A stretch of DNA of 64,000 bases, taken from Halorubrum sp. BOL3-1. Lineage in GTDB: Archaea > Halobacteriota > Halobacteria > Halobacteriales > Haloferacaceae. The stretch is from contig NZ_CP034692.1 of NCBI RefSeq assembly GCF_004114375.1, positions 1,798,001-1,862,000 of the forward strand, read 5' to 3'. The stretch's first letter is position 1. The number at the start of each line of letters is the position of its first letter. The notes beneath the pieces are model-generated. The model saw only the letters and a program-made list of their open reading frames with translations, did no database searches and was not told where the DNA came from. Positions 1 to 6,605 of this stretch are shown in pieces. A program made the position numbers and the translations under genes.

Positions 1-100
1 CGCTGCGCGAGTGGGTCCGTCGGGAACGGTGAATGGCCTCGGAGATTGGCCCCGAGGCACTCGCCCCGAACCGGCTGTAGACGTCCGGTCGGATCGACCG

Positions 101-874
101 CTACGGCGCGTCGACGCGCTCCGTGAAGCCGAACCGCGGCTTGACATCGGTCACGGCGACGGTGAGCGTCTCGTCCACCTCGGCGTCGACGAAGAGGGTG
201 TACCCGTCGACGTAGGCGATGCCGTCGCCCTCGTCGCCCTCCTCCTCGACGGTCACCTCAACCCGGTCGCCTTCGGAGACGGGTGACTCGGTGTACCCCT
301 TCGCGACGAGGTACACCTCCGAGGAGGCGTCCCGCGAGGCGGGCGGCGAGACGGTTCGGACGTACTGGAACGACTCGCTCACGTCGTCGCGGAAGGCGTC
401 GAGGTCCTCGCCTTGGAACACCTTGACGACGAAGTCGCCGCCGGACGCGAGCAGCTCGGCGGCGGCCTCGAACGCCTGCCGAGCGAGGTGGACCGACCGG
501 GCGTGGTCGAGGTTGTACTCGCCGGTCATGTTCGGCGCCATGTCGCTCACCACGACGTCCGCGCCCCCCTCGTCGACCGCCTCCCGAAGGTAGTGGCGGG
601 TGCGCTCCTCGGTCATGTCGCCGCGGATCGTCTCCACGTCGTGCTCCTCAAGATCGTCGATGCGCTGGAGGTCGACGCCGACGACGGTCCCGCTCTCACC
701 GACTTCCTCGGCCGCGACCTGGAGCCACCCGCCGGGCGCGGCGCCGAGGTCGACCACGGTATCGCCGCGGTCGAGCAGGTCCGCCTCCTCGTCGAGCTGT
801 TTCAGCTTGTAGGCGGACCGGGCGCGGTACCCCTGCTGTTTGGATCGGTTGTAGTAGTCGTCTTTGCCGCTCAT
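101..874 (-). CDS. rlmE: 23S rRNA (uridine-2'-O-)methyltransferase RlmE/FtsJ with C-terminal TRAM domain
   Basis: A 257-residue protein predicted to 2'-O-methylate a uridine of 23S rRNA during 50S assembly, using SAM. The N-terminus (RSKQQGYRARSAYKL) is the typical FtsJ start. The SAM-binding loop VVDLGAAPGGW is near residue 40. The catalytic K-D-K-E set is recognisable: Lys in the N-terminal segment, Asp in SDMAPN, Lys in VVKVFQG, Glu in the SSEVYLVAK strand. Residues about 200-257 form a TRAM-type beta-barrel RNA-binding tail, a common archaeal addition absent from E. coli RlmE. The gene stands alone, about 60 bp from the GNAT gene on the same strand. The annotation is secure; only the exact target nucleotide is inferred from the family. 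Confidence 0.95.
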   Translation of the reverse strand: MSGKDDYYNRSKQQGYRARSAYKLKQLDEEADLLDRGDTVVDLGAAPGGWLQVAAEEVGESGTVVGVDLQRIDDLEEHDVETIRGDMTEERTRHYLREAVDEGGADVVVSDMAPNMTGEYNLDHARSVHLARQAFEAAAELLASGGDFVVKVFQGEDLDAFRDDVSESFQYVRTVSPPASRDASSEVYLVAKGYTESPVSEGDRVEVTVEEEGDEGDGIAYVDGYTLFVDAEVDETLTVAVTDVKPRFGFTERVDAP

Positions 875-935
875 TGGCGGCTCGTAGGCCGGCCGGCCGT
901 TTATCGGCGTCGTTCGGCGGAGAACGCCGGAACGG

Positions 936-1391
936 TCACACTCGCCGGCGGCCGACGCGTCGGCCCTCGTCGGCGTCGTCGTCGACCGAGAACCCGACTC
1001 CCTCGTAGAAGCGGCTCAGTTCGGCGTCGAAGCCCGACGTAACGCGGTCGACGTGGGAGTCCGACTCTCCCCGGCGGACCGCGGCCGCGACGAGCGCCGA
1101 GCCGATGCCGCGGCCGCGCCGAGACCGCCGCACAGCGACGGCGTCGACGTGGAGTCGAGCGGGGTCGGGACGCGTCGCGACGAGCGCGCCGACGACCCCG
1201 CCGGTGCGCGTCGATCGGGCGACGAGCGCGTCGCCGGCCGCGATCCGGTCGGCGACGGTGTCGGCGTCGGTTTCGAGCATCGCGGCATCGAGGACCCGGA
1301 GGATATCGAGCCGGTCGTCGGGAGTCGCCGGCTCGACGGCGACATCGGCGGGCGAGTCGGTGTCGGCGGCGGGCGAGTCGTCGGCAGTCAC
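936..1391 (-). CDS. GNAT family N-acetyltransferase
   Basis: A 151-residue protein of the GCN5-related acetyltransferase fold. The acetyl-CoA pyrophosphate-binding motif A is clear (RRSRRGRGIGSALV, about residues 88-101), preceded by the beta-4 strand LHVDAVAVR and followed by the FYEGVGF segment typical of the C-terminal half. The acceptor substrate cannot be told from sequence. The ATG overlaps the stop of the upstream SAMP-like gene by 4 bp (ATGA), so the two are probably translationally coupled. This is notable because lysine acetylation and sampylation compete for lysines, but a functional link is only an inference. The arginine-rich C-terminus runs up to the stop. Confidence 0.85.
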   Translation of the reverse strand: MTADDSPAADTDSPADVAVEPATPDDRLDILRVLDAAMLETDADTVADRIAAGDALVARSTRTGGVVGALVATRPDPARLHVDAVAVRRSRRGRGIGSALVAAAVRRGESDSHVDRVTSGFDAELSRFYEGVGFSVDDDADEGRRVGRRRV

Positions 1392-1606
1392 AGTGTGAAC
1401 TCGCCCGAACCGCCCTTGATCAGTCGCAGAATTTTGACCGACTCGGCGTCGACGACGCCGTCGCCCGGCACCGGCGAGCCGTCGACCAGCGCCGACGCCT
1501 CCTGCGGGTGGTAGCCCGCCGCGCGGATCAGGTCGTCGTACGTCGCGTCGGCGGCGAGGCTGTACTCGTCGGTCCCCTCGCCGACGACCTCGACGGTCAC
1601 GTCCAT
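1388..1606 (-). CDS. samp2: Small archaeal modifier protein (SAMP2-like ubiquitin fold) with a six-residue C-terminal tail
   Basis: A 72-residue beta-grasp protein. The start (MDVTVEVVGE) and the end of the fold (VKILRLIKGG) match SAMP2-type proteins, which are attached to lysines or donate sulfur for tRNA thiolation after C-terminal adenylation by the E1-like UbaA. Known SAMPs end exactly at the diglycine. Here translation continues for SGEFTL before TGA, and those codons run into the start of the GNAT gene. The tail would have to be removed by a JAMM/MPN-type desampylase before activation, as for ubiquitin precursors. Alternatively this is a ThiS/MoaD-like homolog that is not conjugated. 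The reading was checked base by base at 1388-1420. Confidence 0.85.
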   Translation of the reverse strand: MDVTVEVVGEGTDEYSLAADATYDDLIRAAGYHPQEASALVDGSPVPGDGVVDAESVKILRLIKGGSGEFTL

Positions 1607-1649
1607 GGGCGCGGTAGCGGGTGGGCGGGCGTCAATCGCACGGTTCGGG

Positions 1650-1967
1650 TCACCGCGTCGACCGCTGTTCGCGGACGTTCCACTTCCAGAGGAGCCACAC
1701 CGTCGGGGCGGCGACGGCGGCGGTCACGAGCGCTCCGGGCCGGGGGACCGCGCCGGTCCACGCGTCGACGGCGAGGAGTCCGACTCCCGCGGCCGCGGCG
1801 ACGAGGACGGCCGCCGCGTCGCGGGCGAGTTCCGCCTCGCGCTCGGGCGGGAGGTCGCCGTCGTAGCCGGCGATCAGGCCGACCGCGCCGCGGCGGTGAA
1901 TGGTCCAGGCGAGCAGGAGGCAGAGCCCGGTCGGGAAGCCGAGCAGGAGGGTTTCGGCAACGGCCAT
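1650..1967 (-). CDS. Small haloarchaeal membrane protein, unknown function
   Basis: I do not recognise a named function. With the ATG at 1967 the product is 105 residues (MAVAETLLLGFPTGLC...). It has a first membrane segment at residues 3-20, a short acidic stretch containing DGDLPPEREAELARDAA, then two hydrophobic segments separated by a short loop and a basic end (WKWNVREQRSTR). The reading frame stays open for 56 further codons upstream, but those run through repetitive DNA and lack haloarchaeal codon preference, so the internal ATG is preferred. A TATA-like GGTATAAG about 25 bp upstream supports a leaderless start. The shape resembles DUF3784-type small membrane proteins, but only weakly. 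Confidence 0.65.
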   Translation of the reverse strand: MAVAETLLLGFPTGLCLLLAWTIHRRGAVGLIAGYDGDLPPEREAELARDAAAVLVAAAAGVGLLAVDAWTGAVPRPGALVTAAVAAPTVWLLWKWNVREQRSTR

Positions 1968-2051
1968 GTGTGCGGCTACGCCGCGCGATCGGTATAAGAA
2001 TGTCCGGCAGGAGCGGGTGGATCGGGTCGAGGAACCGTCTAATGAATCGGT

Positions 2052-2420
2052 GAGCGACACGGAGACCGCCGAAGCCCCAGCCGCTCGGCTGTGCGGTGCT
2101 GTCATCGGGTATAAATCGCCGACCGACACGAACACCGCCGAAGCCCCAGCCGCGAGGCGGGCGCACGCTCGCTGCGCTCCTCGTCACTCACTCCGTTCGC
2201 TCCTGCGGTGCTTGCTTCGCCTGCGCCCGCCTCGCGACTGCCCCTTCGAGTCCCACCCGGCACAGCAACCGCACCTCTCACCTCCCCAACCTCGTCGCTG
2301 GCGGTCTTCGCTTCGCTCGACCGCCAGCGACTCCCTCGCGCGGTGCTACTCGCGGGCCGATGGCCGGCTCGCAGGCACGCGCCGACTGCGTAGTTCTTTA
2401 TAAATGATCGTCGCCGTCGA
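2052..2420 (+). repeat. Structured dispersed repeat, copy A (full length)
   Basis: This intergenic stretch holds the most complete copy of an element that recurs at 24.1, 45.5 and 52.9 kb. It begins with two tandem units carrying GCCGAAGCCCCAGCCGC (2068 and 2137, 69 bp apart); a TATA-like GGTATAAAT lies between them. Hairpin 1 pairs 2151-2165 with 2222-2236 (15 perfect pairs). Next come the conserved CTGCCCCTTCGAGTCCCACC and CTCCCCAACCTCGTC. Hairpin 2 pairs 2295-2306 with 2319-2330 (12 perfect pairs). Then come CTCCCTCGCGCGG, a weaker GGCC hairpin, and a tail ending in TTTATAAATGATCGTCGCC. It has no convincing protein; the short ORFs across it lack a consistent frame between copies. It could be a structured RNA gene or a small non-autonomous mobile repeat. 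Confidence 0.75.
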
Positions 2421-2495
2421 TCGCGGTCGAATAAATACCGGATCGACGACGAAAAACTGCGGTGCGTGTCGCCGCCGTCGTTCGACACCGACCGC

Positions 2496-3983
2496 TCAGC
2501 CGTCCAACTCCTCGCGGAGCAGCCCGTTCACCTGCCCGGGGTCGGCGCTACCGCCGGTCGCCTGCATCACCTGCCCGACGAGGAAGTTGATCGCGCCCTC
2601 GTCGCCGTCGTGGTAGTCGCTCACGGCGTCGGGGTTCTCGTCGATAGCGGCCGCGACGGCGGTCTCGACCTCGCCGCTCTCGGCCTTCCCGAGTCCCTCG
2701 CGGTCGATGATCGTCCCGGGGTCGTCACCTTCGTCGAGCATCTCGCGGAGGACGATCTCCTCGGCGTTCTTGGTCGTCAGTTCCTCGGCGGCGACGAGCT
2801 CGATCAGACGCGTGAACTCGTCGAGTCGGCCTTCGACGTCCGTGATCGACATCTCGCGGTAGTTGAGCTCGCCGAGCAGGTTGTCGGCGACCCACGTCGC
2901 GGCCAGCTCGGGGTCGAACTCGCTCGCCACCTCCTCGAAGAAGTCCGCGACCGCCTTGGTGGAGGTGAGCTTGGAGGCCGCCTCGCGGTCGAGACCGTAC
3001 TCCTCGCGGAAGCGCTCACGGCGCGCGTCGGGGAGCTCCGGGATCGCGATCTGTTCTTTCCAGTCGGCCACCTCCAGGGCGGGGAGGTCGCCCTCGCGGA
3101 AGTAGCGGTAGTCCTTCTCGGCCTCCTTCGAGCGCATCCCGACGGTGACGCCGCGGTCCTCGTCCCAGTGGCGCGTCTCCTGTTCGATATCGCGGCCGCG
3201 ACGGAGCACGTTCTCCTGACGGGTGACCTCGTAGGCGAGCGCCTGCTCCGCGCCCTTGTGACTGGAGATGTTCTTCACCTCGGCGCGGTTCACGGCTTCG
3301 AGCGCCTCGTCGGCTATCGACCCGTCGGCGGCGACGTGCTCGGCGGGGACGAGGGAGACGTTGGCGTCGACGCGCAGGCTCCCGTCGCGGCCGGGGTCGA
3401 ACACGCCGAGGTACTCCAGCACCTCCTCCAGTTTCGCCAGGAACGCCCGCGTCTCGTCCGGCGACCGGAAGTCCGGCTCCGTGACGATCTCCATCAGCGG
3501 CGTGCCCGCGCGGTTGTAGTCCACCAGCGTGTGCGACGCCGACTCGATGGATCCGCCGGCGTGCTGGAGGCTACCGGGGTCCTCTTCGAGGTGCGCGCGA
3601 GTGATCCCGATGGTCCGCGGCTCGCCGTCGACGCGGACCTCCAGCTCGCCCGACTGACAGATCGGCGCGTCGTACTGGGTGAGCTGGAAGTTCTTCGGGA
3701 GGTCGGGGTAGTAGTAGTTCTTCCGGTGGAACGTGGTCGTCTCGGGGATGTCGGCGTCGATCGCCTTCCCGACCTTCACGGCGGCCTCGACGGCGGCCTC
3801 GTTGAGGACGGGGAGCGCGCCCGGCAGCCCGAGACAGGTCGGACACGTGCGCGTGTTCGGCTTCTCGTCGTCTGTCGGCTCCGTCGAGCAGCCGCAGAAG
3901 ATCTTCGTGTCGGTCTCGAGCTGGACGTGAACCTCCAGCCCGATCACGACTGTCCGGTCCGCCGTCGCGGCCTGCGTACTCAT
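2496..3983 (-). CDS. gatB: Aspartyl/glutamyl-tRNA amidotransferase subunit B
   Basis: A 495-residue GatB. It forms the glutamine-dependent amidotransferase GatCAB, which converts mischarged Glu-tRNA(Gln) and Asp-tRNA(Asn) to the correct aminoacyl-tRNAs in archaea lacking the direct synthetases. Visible signatures are VVIGLEVHVQL at the N-terminus, the zinc-site cysteines (FCGCS and CPTCLGLPG), FHRKNYYYPDLPKNFQ, and the LVDYNRAGTPLMEIVTEPD block. The C-terminal GatB/YqeY helical domain (about residues 340-495) ends with the tRNA-binding tail containing NFLVGQVMQATGG. Length and order are normal. gatA and gatC are not adjacent, as is usual in haloarchaea. A repeat element lies just beyond the 3' end. 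Confidence 0.97.
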   Translation of the reverse strand: MSTQAATADRTVVIGLEVHVQLETDTKIFCGCSTEPTDDEKPNTRTCPTCLGLPGALPVLNEAAVEAAVKVGKAIDADIPETTTFHRKNYYYPDLPKNFQLTQYDAPICQSGELEVRVDGEPRTIGITRAHLEEDPGSLQHAGGSIESASHTLVDYNRAGTPLMEIVTEPDFRSPDETRAFLAKLEEVLEYLGVFDPGRDGSLRVDANVSLVPAEHVAADGSIADEALEAVNRAEVKNISSHKGAEQALAYEVTRQENVLRRGRDIEQETRHWDEDRGVTVGMRSKEAEKDYRYFREGDLPALEVADWKEQIAIPELPDARRERFREEYGLDREAASKLTSTKAVADFFEEVASEFDPELAATWVADNLLGELNYREMSITDVEGRLDEFTRLIELVAAEELTTKNAEEIVLREMLDEGDDPGTIIDREGLGKAESGEVETAVAAAIDENPDAVSDYHDGDEGAINFLVGQVMQATGGSADPGQVNGLLREELDG

Positions 3984-4156
3984 TACCGGCCCGTTGTGAG
4001 CGGGCCACCTAAATCGTGTCGGGACAGTAGGGGGACCCGTCGCGTCGGCCTCACCGACGTGTCAAGCCGTCCTTCCCGGCGCACTCGCCGGCGACGGCCG
4101 CGGGCGACGCCGCGCGTTCCGACCCGTTTATTGCGGCCGGGCAACCTCTCAGAGAC

Positions 4157-4705
4157 ATGACCGACGACGAGCGCCGATCGGAACTGATCGCCGCGCTGCG
4201 GGCGGCCGACGCCGTCCGGTTCGGTGAGTTCGAGCTGTCGCACGGCGGGACGAGCGACTACTACGTCGACAAGTACCTGTTCGAGACCGACCCGGACGCG
4301 CTGACGCTCGTCGCGGAGGCGTTCGCGGACCGGCTCGCGGACGCGGACGCGAAGCTCGCGGGCGTCGCGTTGGGCGCGGTCCCACTCGTGGCGGTGACCG
4401 CAGCCGAACTCGGCCGCCCGTACGTCATCGCGCGCAAGCAGGCGAAGGAGTACGGCACGGGCAACCGGATCGAGGGGGGGCTCGACGCGGGCGAGGAGGT
4501 GGTCGTGATCGAGGACATCGCCACGACCGGACAGTCCGCGGTCGACGCCGTCGAGGCGCTCCGCGAGGCGGGCGCGACGGTGGACCGCGTACTGATCGTC
4601 GTCGACCGCGAGGAGGGCGCGCGGGAGCTGCTCGCGGAGCACGACGTCGAGCTGGAGTCGCTGCTGACCGCGACGGAGCTGCTCGCGGAGCGCGACGAGG
4701 AGTAG
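4157..4705 (+). CDS. pyrE: Orotate phosphoribosyltransferase
   Basis: A 182-residue PyrE that joins orotate to PRPP to give OMP in UMP synthesis. The PRPP-binding motif [13 protein letters not shown] is near residues 115-127. The orotate-side element [11 protein letters not shown] is near residue 28, and [16 protein letters not shown] is the flexible catalytic loop with its lysines. Length is typical for archaeal OPRT. The gene is monocistronic; it diverges from gatB with a 173-bp gap and converges on the MoxR gene. Loss of this gene is known to give uracil auxotrophy in haloarchaea. Confidence 0.95.
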   Translation: MTDDERRSELIAALRAADAVRFGEFELSHGGTSDYYVDKYLFETDPDALTLVAEAFADRLADADAKLAGVALGAVPLVAVTAAELGRPYVIARKQAKEYGTGNRIEGGLDAGEEVVVIEDIATTGQSAVDAVEALREAGATVDRVLIVVDREEGARELLAEHDVELESLLTATELLAERDEE

Positions 4706-4726
4706 GAAGTAGTTTTCCCGCCGTCC

Positions 4727-5689
4727 TCACGCCTCGGGCGCGTCGACCGTCGGCACCGCGACGCGGTCGAGGACATCGGCTATCACGTCGCGCTCGTCGA
4801 CGGCGTTGACGGCCGCGTCCGGTGTCAACACGAGCCGGTGGGCGAGCGTCGGCTCCGCGACGCGCTTCACGTCGTCCGGCGTGACGAACGCCCGGCCGGC
4901 GACGACCGCCGCCGCCCGCGCCGTCTCGAAGAGGCGCTGGGTGCCGCGGGGGGAGACGCCGGCCTCGACGCGGCGGTCCTCGCGGGTCGCCCGCGCGAGC
5001 GACGCCGCGTAACGCAGGAGGTCGTCGTCGACGCGGACTGACTCGGGCACCTCTCGCAGCGCCGCCACGGCGTCGGGGTCCAACACGCGGTCGACGGTGG
5101 GCGACTGCTCGACGCGACCGGCGCGCCGTCGGAGAAGCTCCAGCTCGCCGTCCTCGTCGGGGTAGCCGATAGAGGTCTTGATCGTGAACCGGTCGAGTTG
5201 GGCCTCCGGCAGCGGGAACGCGCCCTCGCTCTCGACGGGGTTCTGCGTCGCGATCACGTAGAAGGGCGAGGGCAGGTCGTGGGTCTCGCCGTCGACGGTC
5301 ACCTGTCCCTCCTCCATCGCCTCCAAGAGGGCCGCCTGCGTCTTCGGCGGGGCGCGGTTGATCTCGTCCGCCAAGACGACGTTCGCGAAGATCGGTCCGG
5401 GCGAAAACGAGAAGGAGCCGTCGCGCTCGTCGAACACGTTGGTTCCGGTGACGTCGGCCGGCAGCAGGTCGGGGGTGAACTGGACCCGCGAGAACTCCAG
5501 GCCGAGCGCGGTCGCAAACGAGCGCGCCGAGAGGGTCTTTCCGGTCCCGGGCACGTCTTCGAGGAGGACGTGGCCGCGGGCGAGGATACCGAGGGTGACG
5601 CGTTCCAAGAACTCGCGGTCCGCGACGACCGCGCCGCCGACCTCCTCGACGACGCGGGCGCAGGCGTCGGCGGCTTCGGGGACGTCCAT
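4727..5689 (-). CDS. MoxR-family AAA+ ATPase
   Basis: A 320-residue AAA+ ATPase of the MoxR/RavA group, which act as chaperones inserting cofactors or assembling complexes with von Willebrand (VWA) partners. Walker A is GHVLLEDVPGTGKT (residues about 38-51), Walker B is VVLADEINRAPPKTQ, sensor 1 is YVIATQNP, and the arginine-finger region includes EAQLDRFTIK. The C-terminal AAA-lid-2 helices complete the fold. MoxR genes are often followed by DUF58 and VWA genes. Here the next features downstream are pyrE (convergent) and upstream a tRNA, so the partner is not adjacent and the client cannot be named. Confidence 0.9.
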   Translation of the reverse strand: MDVPEAADACARVVEEVGGAVVADREFLERVTLGILARGHVLLEDVPGTGKTLSARSFATALGLEFSRVQFTPDLLPADVTGTNVFDERDGSFSFSPGPIFANVVLADEINRAPPKTQAALLEAMEEGQVTVDGETHDLPSPFYVIATQNPVESEGAFPLPEAQLDRFTIKTSIGYPDEDGELELLRRRAGRVEQSPTVDRVLDPDAVAALREVPESVRVDDDLLRYAASLARATREDRRVEAGVSPRGTQRLFETARAAAVVAGRAFVTPDDVKRVAEPTLAHRLVLTPDAAVNAVDERDVIADVLDRVAVPTVDAPEA

Positions 5690-5822
5690 ACCGACCGCAC
5701 GGGAGCCGGGCCGAAAAGCGTTGCCGGGACCCGAAACGGCGAGGCGTTCGACTGAGGGTCGGAGACCGCGCCGCGGGCGCGATCGAAACGCATAACAGCG
5801 GAACCGGTCAAGTTCGAATCGA

Positions 5823-5907
5823 GCCGAGGTAGCCTAGCCTGGCCAAGGCGGTAGATTCGAAATCTACTGTCCATTCGGACACCGGAGTTCAAATCTCCGC
5901 CTCGGCG
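5823..5907 (+). tRNA. tRNA-Ser (anticodon CGA)
   Basis: A full cloverleaf can be folded by eye. The acceptor stem is GCCGAGG (5823-5829) with CCTCGGC (5900-5906) and discriminator G5907. The anticodon stem-loop GTAGA-TTCGAAA-TCTAC has CGA as the anticodon. A long variable arm (TGTCC-ATT-CGGACA region) is the hallmark of class II tRNAs and fits serine. The T-arm is CGGAG-TTCAAAT-CTCCG. No intron is seen and CCA is not encoded. It reads UCG codons, common in this GC-rich genome. A box-A-like ACGCATAAC lies about 35 bp upstream. Confidence 0.95.
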
Positions 5908-5977
5908 CTTCTCGCAGTCTCGTTCGGTGAGCGACGGCGCCGTCGCGTCCGACGGCGAAACGCGCCGAGCGGTCGCG

Positions 5978-6601
5978 CTACGCGATCAGGGCGGCCGCGA
6001 GGAACATTCCGGACGCGGCCGCCGGCGGGATCGTGAGGTTGTCGTCGACGGCCACGCCGCGTATCAGCGGCGGGAGTCCGTCGGCGGCCGCCGCGGGGAC
6101 GGCGCCCGCGAGCGCGACGATCACGCCGGGGTCGGGACCGAACTCGGGGATCGCGTACGGGACGGCGATCCCGAAGCAGACGAAGACCATCGCCGCGACC
6201 ACGGGGAGCCGCTTCGGCTCCGTCGCCGCGTTCTCTCCGAGACCGCCGCTTATGGGGTCACCGACGGAGAGCATCCACATCGCGGGCACGGCGAACACCG
6301 GCGCGAAGACGAGGGCGGTCGCCGCCATGCCCACCTGATACAGCGCGTAGCCCGCGATCCCGTCGGCCTCGTACTCGCGGACGAGCGCGTCGTACAGGGG
6401 GTCGAGCGGGCCGACCGAGTCGGAGAGGCGCAGCGCTTCGAGCAGGGCCGCGACCGCGACGCTACCCACCAACAGCCGGCCGGTGGTCTCCCAGGAGATC
6501 CAGCCGAGCAGGAACGGGACCGGGTACAGCGTGCCGCTCGCGTGGACCAGGCGCCGCTCGAACTCCACGCGCTCGCGCCACGCCGCCGCCGGGAGGGTCA
6601 C
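5978..6601 (-). CDS. Dolichol kinase-like / CTP-transferase family membrane protein
   Basis: A 207-residue polytopic membrane protein with about six hydrophobic segments. The N-terminal EFERRLVHASGTLYPVPF resembles the conserved start of the SEC59/dolichol kinase and VTE5/6 group. The middle loop MWMLSVGDPISGGLG carries the D-x-x(S/A) signature that binds CTP in this family. The likely role is CTP-dependent phosphorylation of dolichol for lipid-linked sugar carriers used in N-glycosylation. Phytol or geranylgeraniol kinase is a possible alternative. It follows glyS with only 4 bp between them, so it is the last gene of a CBS-protein/glyS operon. Confidence 0.75.
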   Translation of the reverse strand: MTLPAAAWRERVEFERRLVHASGTLYPVPFLLGWISWETTGRLLVGSVAVAALLEALRLSDSVGPLDPLYDALVREYEADGIAGYALYQVGMAATALVFAPVFAVPAMWMLSVGDPISGGLGENAATEPKRLPVVAAMVFVCFGIAVPYAIPEFGPDPGVIVALAGAVPAAAADGLPPLIRGVAVDDNLTIPPAAASGMFLAAALIA

Positions 6602-6605
6602 GCCT

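Noticed and set aside
1-100. Hairpin GCCTCGG...CCGAGGC near base 33-55 as a gene end or RNA
   Set aside because: The stretch is too short and at the window edge; no gene or RNA can be supported.
2237-2262. T-loop-like TTCGAGT in the repeats, suggesting a tRNA-derived element
   Set aside because: No acceptor, D- or anticodon stem can be folded around it; the likeness is limited to one loop.
2102-2488. Short ORFs across the dispersed repeats that could encode small proteins
   Set aside because: The frames differ between copies and are interrupted, while nucleotide-level hairpins are kept, so the repeats are non-coding.
2466-4160. Very long plus-strand reading frame opposite gatB, and similar long frames opposite other genes (19760-21277, 25410-27478, 28061-29794, 37344-39056, 22441-23811)
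   Set aside because: These are antisense shadows in GC-rich DNA; they are Arg/Gly/Val-rich, lack family motifs, and lie opposite secure genes.
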